NCBI GenBank assembly: GCA_021014325.1
Contig: CM037472.1
Location: 1,736,001 to 1,800,000 of the forward strand
Origin: Plazaster borealis
Taxonomy: Eukaryota; Echinodermata; Asteroidea; Forcipulatida; Labidiasteridae
Length of the DNA stretch: 64,000 nucleotides
Direction: 5' to 3'
In this document: positions 33,001 to 43,225 of the stretch, piece by piece
Numbering within the stretch: position 1 is the stretch's first letter
Layout of the letters: each line of letters opens with the position of its first letter
Translations under genes and position numbers: made by a program
The notes under the pieces: generated by a model
The model's database searches: none
What the model was told of the DNA's origin: nothing
What the model saw: only the letters and a program-made list of their open reading frames with translations

Positions 33001-35595
33001 TCAATCTTACCTTTATCAATCTTGCTAAATTATGGTTATTTGTATTTATCTTTGTAGAATGCTAACTCTGCAACCTCTAAAGCAAGATCCTCCAAGCCCA
33101 CTGCATCACCAGCTGCAAGACGTCAATATGATGAAAGCAATTTGTTGAATGCATTCCAAGCGATTAGAGAAGGCATGTCTGTTTACAAAGCATCCAGGCA
33201 GTATGGTTTTCCAAAATCCACACTTCGTGACAGGTCACCTCACCGAACCACCACCTCACCGAAGGCAAAACGTAAGCATGATGCAGTCCAGGCAACAAAG
33301 AAAAGGAAGTCTGGTAACAAAGCAAGTAAACAGGATGGTGTCCCAGAATCAACACGTCGTGACAAGGCTAGAGGAAACAACGCCATTAACTGTAGAAAAC
33401 CTCAACAATCCTCCAAGCCTACCACCTCACCGACTGCAAGACATAAGTACATGAAGTATGATGAAGTCAGTTTAGTGAAAGCATTCCAGGCAACAATAGA
33501 CGGCATGACCGTTTACAAAGCATCCAGGCAGTATGGCGTCCCTGAATCGACACTTCGTGACAGGACCAGAGGAAAGGTTGCTATTGACTATAGAAGACCT
33601 TGTCAATCCTCCAAGCACACCACCTCACCGACTGCAAGACGTAAGCATGAGGGGACCAGTTTGGTGGATGCAGTCCAGGCAACAAAGAAAAGGAAGTCTG
33701 GTAACAAAGCAAGTAAACAGGATGGTGTCCCAGAATCAACACGTCCTGACAAGGCTAGAGGAAGCGACGCCATTAACTGTAGAAAACCTCAACAATCCTC
33801 CAAGCCTACAACCTCACCGACTGCAAAACATAAGTACATGAAGTATGATGAAGCTAGATTAGTGAATGCATACCAGGCAACAAAGGAGGGCATGTCCATC
33901 TACAAGGCATCCAAACTGTACGGTGTCCCAAAATCGACACTTCTTTACAGGACTAGAAGGAAAGTGAGACGTCAGTATGATGAGGTAAATGTAGTGAATG
34001 CAGTCAAGGCAATACAAGTAGGCATGTCAGCTTACAAAGCAGCCAAGCAGTTTGGTGTCCCAGAATCAACACTTCGTGACAAATCAAGAGGTATCGTTAA
34101 GATTGACAGTTTAAAACCAAAGCTGCATGGTGTCCCAAAAGTAACACTTTATAACAAGATTCCAAGAAATGTTTCCACTGACCATTTTAAACATAAATGG
34201 ATCATTGGTAAGATTGACAGCACAAAACATCGGCAATCCTCCAATCCCACGGCGTTGAAGACTCCACAACGTCAGCTGTACGATAAGACCAATTTGATTC
34301 AAGCCTTCCAAACTACAAAAGGTGGCATGTCTGTTCGCAAAGCAGCCATGCAGCATGGTGTCCCAGAATCGACACTTCGTGGCTTGATCAAAAGAAATGT
34401 TGTCATTGAGGACGCATGTACTGGCCAAAGGAATATATTCACCAGTGATCAAGAACAGAAGATGGTCGACCACATCAAGCACATGGCTAATATTGGATAT
34501 GAGTATTCAAAATCTAACATCAAATTTCTCGCTGGAGATTTTGCAAATGCTTGTAAAAAAAAAATCAAACCCAACATACCACTCTGTAACAGCTGGTATT
34601 CTGGTTTTATAAAGCGTTGGCCAGACTTAGAATTGGTATTAAAGCCCAAGAAAGAATCCAAAGCCAGATGTACCTCACAAGACGCTTTAGACAACTACTT
34701 CAAGGAATTGGCCAATATCCTCACCACGAACAATTTGCTTGAATCTCCCGAACGCATCTATAACATTGATGGATATCTTCTCAGCCAAGAAAATACTCCG
34801 CCACAAAGTGTGTCAAATGTCACCACTAAACGGAGAGCAATTAAAACACAGCCAGTTACCATCATTTGGGGAGGCAATGCCAGCGGCTATAAAATTCCTC
34901 CGTATTTTGTGTTCCCTTGCAGATGGAAAGATATGTATTTGCAGGGTTCTCCCCCTGGAACAGCCGGTGCTACGAAGGGCTGGTCTAACTCGAATGTCCT
35001 TAAGAAGTTTCTTGAGAAGCATTTTGCCAAGTATGCTTACCTAAGTGATTCAAGTCGAAAGGGTTATAAGACATTGGTTCTGTATGATGGCAACAAGTAC
35101 CACCTCTCTTTGTTTATGGCAGACTGGGCCAAGAAAAATCATGTGACTCTGTTTGTGTTACCACCTTGTGGAAGTCATGTGACTGAGCCACACGATGCTG
35201 GGTTGTTCGGGCCATTCCAGTCCATGTATTCCAGTGAGTGCCAACTTTACCGCTCAAAAAATCCTGGCATCCAAATATCAAAGTATAATTTTGCCGAACT
35301 GGCAGCCAAACCTTACTTGATGGCAATGTCTCCATCAAACCTGAAAGCTATATTCCGCAAAGCTGGTATTTATCCATTTCCAAACAGCGTCAGTGCAAAT
35401 TCTCAGGTTACAGCCACTGCTGGTGTCATCTCTTTCTTGTCAGATGGCAAGGACAAACAAAACAACGCAATGCAGCAAAGTCCAACAGCTAACAGTAAAA
35501 CAATACTTAACGAAACTGTAGCAAGACCAGCGACTAACATCGCCACACCAGCGCCAGACTTACTAACAAAGAAGGAAGATTTTCAACTTTCTTAG
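30068..35595 (+). CDS. Gene B: psq-array + DDE_1 transposase-like protein, frameshifted before the finger
   Basis: Exons 30068-30130 (21 codons, MSTTKSTKKVSAFAGISSK then IK) and 33058-35595, joined in phase 0 over a 2927-bp intron; 866 aa. It has the longest array: seven psq-type repeats plus a partial one near 34120-34180. Two near-identical copies of a degenerate repeat (KRKSGNKASKQDGVPEST at about 33300 and 33690) lie 387 bp (129 codons) apart, a recent in-frame duplication. DDE Asp are at 592 (YNIDG), 698 (LYDGN) and 734 (EPHDAG). Compared with gene A, one base is missing near 35580 (AGATTTTCAACTTTCTTAG), shifting into TAG. A finger-coding segment survives downstream. Closest relative in the window is gene A (shared TGQRNIFTSDQEQKMVDHIK). 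Confidence 0.85.
30285..30872. repeat. Nested palindrome in the intron of gene B
   Basis: Outer arms 30366-30470 and 30715-30815 are complementary (GCAGGATAGCTCGGGC against GCCCGAGCTATCCTG; GTTTCTTTTGCTTGATTTTG against its complement). An inner palindrome spans about 30533-30660 (CTATAGAATGCAGGGCCACT against AGTGGCCCTGCATTCTATAG). Separate hairpins of TAGCCCCACTTCTGTGG sit at each outer edge (30309-30355 and 30822-30868). A single diverged arm occurs in the gene C intron at 39215-39290. Confidence 0.85.
31090..31340. mobile_element. Foldback element related to 40628-40990, incomplete
   Basis: The left part has CCCAGTAACCATGGTAACTG and GGGGCGCTGTATTCCTTTTT. The centre is a hairpin of GGTGCCTTGCCTCAACCGTG with its complement at 31305-31335. 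The right-hand AGTACAGCGCCCC arm seen in the gene C copy is absent. Confidence 0.65.
31853..32232. mobile_element. TTAA-flanked foldback MITE, family 1
   Basis: Inside the intron of gene B. TTAA + AGGTATCGTACACGTTTGG at the left, CAAACGTGTTCAGTGCCT + TTAA at the right. The right-hand TTAA (32229-32232) is also the left-hand TTAA of the next element, so two foldbacks share one target site. Confidence 0.85.
32229..32579. mobile_element. TTAA-flanked foldback MITE, family 3
   Basis: TTAA + AGGGTGTGTACAACATTGG at the left, CCAATGTTGTACACACCCT + TTAA at the right: essentially perfect inverted ends. Centre is TTTATCCTGCAGGATAAA. A 5' fragment of the same family begins near 27678 (AAAGGGTGTGCACAGCATTG). 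Confidence 0.85.
32683..32725. repeat. Interstitial telomeric repeat tract
   Basis: About seven units of CCCTAA with single variants (CCTAATCCTAACCCTAACCC and onward), the metazoan telomere sequence, in the intron of gene B. Confidence 0.9.
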
Positions 35596-35979
35596 ATTTA
35601 GGTCCAACCAACAAGAAATCTTGCCACGTTATCCCTATGGAAGATGGATCTGACGACTGTGTTGGCATACATGTAGAAACCAAATTCCTAAAGTCTACAA
35701 AAAAAATCATCTCGCCTGCCTGAGCCTTCAGGGTGTGCTTCAGTTAGCACCTCAAGCAGCACTTCATAGGACTCTAGACCTTCATCAGAGGATGAGGAAG
35801 AGGCCAATTGCTGTGTTTGTGGCAGCTTTTCTCCACCAGCCATCAAACACTTCAGCAGCCTCATCTTAGTCAAATGGGCCCAATGTGATCAATGTGAACA
35901 CTGGACGCATCTGTCCTTTTGCTCAAACACATCAGTTGTGTGGCCTGACAGTCCGTTTCTCTGCCCTCATTGCATGTGA
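35596..35979 (+). pseudogene. Out-of-frame C-terminal tail and PHD-like finger of gene B
   Basis: About 60 codons ending in TGA at 35977-35979 still read as an almost intact finger (NCCVCGSFSPPAIKH, WAQCDQCEHWTHLSF, FLCPHC). One cysteine is replaced by Phe (KHFSS against KHCSS in C), and an in-frame TAG lies just upstream (ACTTCATAG near 35767). Not translated as part of gene B unless splicing bypasses the breaks. Confidence 0.75.
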
Positions 35980-36112
35980 AAGTAATACTACAAGTATTTC
36001 TGTCATTTTATCAAGAGTGCAATTCGGTTTGTTGTGCATCTTTTTTTCCCCTGTATTTTACACAAGTGAGAAAAAAAGAAGTACTATGTAGTTGTTACAA
36101 CTGCTAGCGGGA

Positions 36113-36320
36113 TTTCGTGGCCGGGCGGTCTTAGGCGGTCTTAGGCGGTGAACTGAAGCAGTGTAATTTAAAGTACTGCAGAATTTGGGTTCAAATCCTG
36201 TAGCCTGGTCCGTCGTGACGCTTGTGTCCTTGAGCTTTATCATAATTGCTTTTCTCCTTCCAGGAGTACAGAGGGGTACCGTCATCATTGTCCATGGGGG
36301 AATAGAAATATTCTTGTTTG
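36113..36320 (+). mobile_element. tRNA-Leu-like SINE downstream of gene B
   Basis: Begins TTTCGTGGCCGGGCGGTCTT with a small GGCGGTCTTA tandem duplication, and has B-box GGGTTCAAATCC. It corresponds in position to the SINE after gene A and supports a common A/B duplication. Confidence 0.65.
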
Positions 36321-36487
36321 TTTATATGCCAATTCAAACCAGATATTAACACCGGCATCAGAGCCATATTTGAACGGAACAGACTTTTTCAGATTTTTTT
36401 CGCAAACTGCTTTCTAGCCAAAATAACCTGTGGTTTAAAAGACAAAAAGTGGAAAATGGCCTTACGTTTCAGGTCTTTGTCAAAGGC

Positions 36488-36728
36488 TTAGGCTATAGAA
36501 AGACAGTTTATAGCCTGTGCTGCCAAATAAGTAGTGCACCAAGCTGAATCAATAACAAGAACCATCTCTGCCCTCACAGGTACCCATTTACCCCTGGGTG
36601 ATGAGAAGCAATTATAGTCTAGCGTCTTGCTCAATGACACAAGCGTCATGATTGGGATTCGAACCAACACCCTGATGACTTAACCACCAAAACTTGAGTC
36701 CGATGCACTAAACCGCTCGGCCACGACA
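36488..36728 (-). mobile_element. tRNA-Leu-like SINE, minus strand
   Basis: Read on the minus strand it starts GTGTCGTGGCCGAGCGGTTT and has B-box GGTTCGAATCCC. The body complements CAGGTACCCATTTACCCCTG, a block also seen at 57810-57835 and 63115-63135. Confidence 0.65.
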
Positions 36729-37002
36729 CATGAAGAGAGTAGAGCCATTGCCCAAGGTGCTTCAATTCGCCGTATTTTTGACCACGTGAGGGCGTATGTG
36801 AACCAAATTCACGTTATGCAAAACAAGTAAACTAACTGGGGGTTTTTTCATTGCTGTTATTATTATGTTTGTGTATTTCGTCATTGATGCAAGAAAACGG
36901 CGTACAGGCAATTAAAATAAGATGAAACTGTAATTGTGATGCGAGACATATACCTTGAAACGTACCTTGAATTGCAGTACTATATCAATCGATTCTAATT
37001 TA

Positions 37003-37399
37003 TTAAAGGGTCTGTCTACGTTTGGTAATGACTCTGAAAATTAATGGCAATAAAAACTTACTTGGTAAGAAGTACAGCAGCTTTGGATAGTATAATGCAT
37101 TTTGAGAAACTTTTCACTTTGAGGGAATTGCGGATATGGAAAAAGATATTAAACCTTTTATCTACCAAAACTTGAATCTGAGAAGCGTTACTGACAGTAA
37201 CGTTTCTCAGATTGTGTATTCCAATTGAAGATTATTCTTCCTACGTAGACATAACCACTCCAGATTTTCGGCAATATCTCAAAAACGCTACAACCTTTTG
37301 AAATGAAATTTTCACAGGTTAGTTTTATGGTATATATCTACAACTAGGATTGTTAACAAACAGTGGGTTCCAATTATCAAACGTATACAAACCCTTTAA
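37003..37399. mobile_element. TTAA-flanked foldback MITE, family 2
   Basis: Between genes B and C. TTAA + AGGGTCTGTCTACGTTTGG; right end AACGTATACAAACCCT + TTAA. Centre AACGTTACTGACAGTAACGT forms a perfect 20-base hairpin. Confidence 0.8.
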
Positions 37400-38961
37400 T
37401 GGATAAATTTCAAGATATTGTTTTCTGAAAGGCTTGTCAAAAAAAGTCAAATGCATGGCTGATTAGCCCAGAGGCAAGTCACAAGAAGAAGTTAGAGAAG
37501 GCCTGTAAATACTTTTGACTGTATTAACACTGACAATTTATTTGTTTAAAAGCACTTGAGGGTGGTATTCGGAAAAGTTTTTTGTGCCTATGCACGGTAT
37601 TATGTTTTGGAGGTTCGGGAGTAATTTACAAAAGGACAAAAGTCTGGAATCGGGAATTTTTCCCTTGAAAACGGAAGATTACGAGCATAAATTCCAGTAC
37701 CCTCTGTCTCTTTTTGTACAGGGGAAACAGAGCATAGTGTTCTATAGTGACTCTGGTGACCAGTTGAGCCAAAATGTACACAGTTTTGTTATTTTATTGC
37801 TGGTTAACATAAAGTATGGATACTGGTTTCCGACAGTTATCAATTTTGTCCATTGGCTTGAAAAAAATGTTCAGTTGACAGACTTAGTTTTCCAAAACTC
37901 ATTTATCTATTGTGTTGAGAAAAAGAAAGGTTAATGAGTTGGATTTGAAAGTTTTAATGGTGGAAAGGTTTGCGGTATATTTCGGATATTTTGTACCATG
38001 CTCCATTCTTGCTTGGCCCCACCTGTCTCATCCAAGACCGCTGGGATGGGCTGATGAGCTTTTACAAATTCTTTTTCAGGATGTAGTGATGCATGATGGG
38101 AACAATTATACTGCAGTCGTTGTAATGCGCACAATCATAAACACACAATTATGATAAATAGTGATAAAGCAATGAGGCTCGATGGATAATGTAAACGATC
38201 TCTTTAAACAATTAAAGGAACGTTACAGAACTGGTAATTAAAATTTTCTTTAAGATCACAGATTTACATAAAACTTACACGGTCTAATGATGATGATAGT
38301 AGAAAACATCCCTAGAAATATTTCTGTCTGAAATGCCATATTTGATGAGAAATAAATAAAACTAATTTCCGATTGGAGTTTATCGCTCATGAGCGTTTTA
38401 TTCATGCATTGTATAACACATGCAAATGTGTAATCGGTTTTTTCACCATTTTCTCGTGACCCAGATGGCCGATCGATCTCAAACTTCTACAGGTTTGTCA
38501 GTTTATGTATTATGGTGGATTATATAAAGTGGCTTAACTGTTTTGTTAGCAAAAGCCAATTATGTAATGTTCCTTTAAGATAAATGTTGCGATTGAGACC
38601 AATTTGTATTACAAGGCAAAGAATATGTGAATAATTATTTGCAATAGATTTTAACACAGGAGCATTATTATTGATAGCTGATTCTTTTTTAAGCAGGAAG
38701 AGTTAACCGGGGTTATATGAGGGGAATGGTCTAATGTGCATGTATACGTAATGAGCGGGGGGGGGGCGCGCTTGGACCGAGCGGAGCTTAAAAAAGTAAA
38801 GTTCACCAAGCGAGAGAGGGCGTTTGTCAAAATCAAAACAAAAACTGGGCCCTCACTTGGCACCCAGTCTCCTGTGGATTGTGGATATAATTATGATTCT
38901 CGCTTTAAGGAACGGGGTATCAGTCTAAACTCAATCCACAGCGTGCAACGACGGCCACAAA

Positions 38962-41900
38962 ATGTCAACGACCAAAAGTACGAAGAAAGTTTCAGCGTTT
39001 GCTGCGTTTAGCTCGAAAATAAAGGTTTGTTTTTATTATTGAAGTGTTAACAGATTTGGTTGGCTTTATTTGCAGGGAGAAGAATATTTATTAATTTGGG
39101 CTTTTTTGTAATTATTAAAAAATAGGTAGTGAATATCTTGAGCGCAATCTTTGAAAATGGACATTTTTTAAATTTGCGCGGTGTACCAACAATGGTTTTC
39201 TCTTTGATTTCTAAAGTTGCGCAGGATAGCTCGGGCGCAAACTTTACACTACGCAATCTCAATAGTGTAGTTCAACCATAAATTCTCACCACTTTCTAAA
39301 AACTCTTATCGTGAAAAAATGCTGTAAAAAATCTGCAGGGGTTAATAATGTTAATAATGTTAATAAAAGAGTAAATACGAACATCTACCTCCATGGTACG
39401 AAGTAGCGCACAATTGACCATAAGGTTTATCGCGATTCACAACCGCAATGCATCATGGGAGGGCATAGGGGGCAAATGCATACCGCGGTACATGATGTTT
39501 GCCTCATGGCCTAGGCCCTGCGCAAACTAAAAAAAGAAACAAGCTTATGATTTGAACGTCGCAACAATTTTATAATCAACACAGTCGGTCGTCGTGCGCA
39601 CAGGCTACCGATTTCCCGGGTTGCCCCCTTTTACTACACCCGACATGCTTGGCAAAACAGCGCCCTCTCTTGGTATTTTGCTAATCGCGATAAACCTTAT
39701 GTGCGTGATAACCAGCCAATGGATTGCCAGCATGACCAGCCAACTGCGCTGGTGCAGGTGGTGTTTTCACAGTATTTTATTGATATTATTTAAAGGCATC
39801 GTACACGTTTGGTAATTGTCAAAGACCAGTGTACTCATTTGGTGTATCCCAACATATGCATAAATTAACAAGCCTGTGAAAATTTGGGCTCAATTGGTCA
39901 TCGAAGTTGCAAGAAAATGATGAAAGAAAAAACACCCTTGTACAAATTTGTGTGCTTTCACTTCAGATAGGAATAAAAACTTCTTGCAAGAAGTTTTTAT
40001 TATTTTAGTGAGAAATTACCTCCTTCTCAAAAACTACGTTACTACAGAGGGAGTCGTTTCTCACAATGTTTTATACTATCAACAGCTCTCTGTTGCTCGT
40101 TACCAAGTCAGTTGTTATGCTAATATATATTTTGAGTAATTACCAAACGTGTACGATGCTATCAAAGCAGAAGAAGAAGCATTCTGCTCGATCAATCTTC
40201 TGTCATGTCTGTCTGATTCGGACGAACATAGAGAAGTTCGGAAGCAATACTTTTGACTGTTCCAACAAAACTTGGGGAAGCAAGAATGTTGTAATTTGTT
40301 TAATTAAAAAACAGCAAGGCCGGGTTGCTCACACACACACATGAACACTCGGAACAGGTTGTAAAGTATAAGTTCAGAATTTCTTGTTATTTGCCAGATC
40401 CCCAATATCAATTCATGTAAGAAATGCAAAGCACGGGACAGAGGATGCTGGAATACAATTCAAGATGGCGCTGACAGATTCCTGCGTTATACCCCGCTGA
40501 TTGGCATGGGCCAACAAAAACATTCAATTCAATTGTTTTCAAACTTTGTGTTAAAATGAAAAGCAAATTCGACAATTATTTTGAAAGACAAAAAAATGTT
40601 TTTCTAAAAGATTTATGCTCAGCACTTAGACCCAGTAACTGGGGCGCTGTACTCCTTTTTTGAAATTTGGACATCATCGGTCGTACTAGCGCCCGGCCCC
40701 AGGAAAAACTTGTATTTTCTCAAAGCGAAACTCAATTTGGCGATCACTTTCTCGGCAGTATCCGCCCTACCTCAACCGCGAAGTTGTCATGGTTGAGGCA
40801 GGGCACTCGTCTAAAATTTGACAGGTGCCCTGCCTCAACCGCGTGGTCATCACGGTTAAGGCAGGGCACCCGTGTGGGATCGCCAAATTGAGTTTCGCTT
40901 TTGGAAAATCCAAGTTTTTCCTGGGGCGCTAGTACGACCGATGATGTCAAAATTTCGAAAAAGGAGTACAGCGCCCCAGTTACTGGGTCTACTTAGCACT
41001 ATAATTTAAAAACATTCATTGATAAATCCGATAAAAATGGGTAGTTATCTTTGAAAATTTTCCCAAAAGCTCCTTTCATTTTGGGTATCAGCTTGTCTGA
41101 CGAGGTGACGATGACCACGCCAGCAATGCGTGTCCCACCAAAGGGAATTATTTATTCACACTTCGTAGTTTGTGTCAATTTTCGTGCCTCAGGATTTCTC
41201 TGTAACAAGTACACCACACACTTTTAATTTGTGTGGGCATTTAAGTTCAAAAATTAAACAAAATTCCATTTTCAAAGATTGCACTCGACATTTCATACCC
41301 AGCACTGGTTAGCTTTTTTTAGTAAACACTAATAAACCGTTTTACAGCTAGTGCCCTCTTTGACGCGTACACGAGTAGCTGAAATTTTATAAGTTTTAAA
41401 ATACCTTCCAATCCCAAATTTTGGCTGTTTGGGGAAAAAATAGCGGGGTGAGATCATACACCATTGGGAATGAGGTATGCCAATACACTGGACTCCCTCC
41501 GCTTCTTGGCCCTATGTCCAAGTACCTTCAAGAGGTGAAATTATTTTTTGAATAGAAACCCACGTTTTTATGCCGAGATTTCTCCCCCATTTGTCACTCT
41601 GGTTTTGGTGTAATTTTATGAAAAATCTCAGAGCTGGCAATAGCTCAAGTCCAAAGAAGTGCCATTTTCTTAAAACCGATGCACCGAAAATGCTTGCTCA
41701 GGAAAAAATAGGTCACCAGCCAAAAATGTACAGTTACCATTGCTGTGCCTGGTACCCCACTCATTCCTTGCTTAGCAAAGAAATTTGCTGAGCAGAATTT
41801 TCTGCTAAACAGCTTTATGAAATTGGGCCCAAGTTGAGGTGCCAAGATATCAGTTAGCATAGAGAAAGTACCACGGAAGGAGTCACATAACCAACTTGTT

Positions 41901-43194
41901 GGGCTAAAAACAATAGAGATCAGTGGGTTATAAATGTGACCACTTGAATGAAGCAGCTCACCCAGTTTTATACAGCTGATTAAGCTCATAAATTAGCTAA
42001 GCACAATAAAATTATGCTATTACAAGATCAAGGTTACCAGCCAAAATGTCATATCACATGCATCTTCTGTGACTGGTGTCCTGCTCATTTTTGCTTAGCA
42101 ACCAACCACAACAACCCTCGAAGTAGAGCCCAATTTCATGGTTGTACAACTCTGCATTTTAAACTAGTTAACCGCAGAACATTTGCGCTCTGCAATATGT
42201 GTCACAATTTCTGGCTTCATTTTACTGCAAGGTTTTCCACTGTAAATGGAATAAATAGTGCGCTGCAATTCAGATTCTCTGCATGCGGAGTCGAGTAGAG
42301 TACACCCTAGTTCATAAAGAGTTAAGACGCATGCAATCACAAAGATTGCTTACAATCGTTTACTTTTTAAAAACAACACAAATTTGCGAAATTCAGTTAA
42401 AATTTAGGCACAAATTTCCAACACAGAAAATGCACGAAAATTGAATTGAAATGTCAATTCTATGAAAAAAAATATTTTTAATACATTGTAAATGGAATTT
42501 GTGCATCTTGTGGTGTGAGTGCTTGTCTTTTTAACCATGTTAGTGGGTGACGAGCCAACTCCAAACCACAAATCAAAAACATTGTATCATTAAAAAACTT
42601 TTTTTGTACTGCCGTGCTTTCATTCCACTTAACTATAATGGATTGCGGTTCTGCCCATGCAGATTACCCAAAATGCACTGCGGCACGGCGCTACAGGCAG
42701 TTGGCTGAACGCAAAGCAGATGTTTATTGTCAGCTGTCATGAAACGACTAGCTCATGGCTGGAGGGTAGTGATCAGTTTCCCTTGAAGTAAGAAAGTTTT
42801 AAACCCTTCCATGGTACTTTCTCTGTGGTTAACAGAGTACTGCAGGCTTAACGTTGTTTAAATTCTGAAACGGCAAATGATGTTTGTAACGATTGTTTAA
42901 GTTTTTGTAAAAATGAAAAAAATGTATTTGCATTGCCACTTAAAATGTTGTGGTGACTGACGGCATTACATGTATGTTAACCGGGCTGGATTTAATTAAT
43001 ATGAAATTAATTTCGGGATGTTTTTAGATTGGGGCATTTGATGCATTTGATACTTCGATAGAATTAGCTGTGGAAATTAATTCTTTGGACAGTTGTGTTT
43101 AGGCTTACAGTTTGTTATTACTTAAAAACACATTTTAAAGCATTAACCCCCACCCCCAAAAACCCCAAAATAATAGTAATAATAATATTAATAA

Positions 43195-43225
<31 letters not shown>

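Larger units (their letters stand above)
35980..38961. other. Spacer between genes B and C
   Basis: Contains SINEs at 36113-36320 (+) and 36488-36728 (-), a family 2 MITE at 37003-37399, a block shared with the B upstream region (37940-38185), and the gene C leader from about 38757 (GCGAGAGAGGGCGTTTGTCA at 38810-38829). A further block at 37640-37740 resembles 28385-28490, 48660-48770 and, inverted, 52880-52990. No gene of its own seen. Confidence 0.55.
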
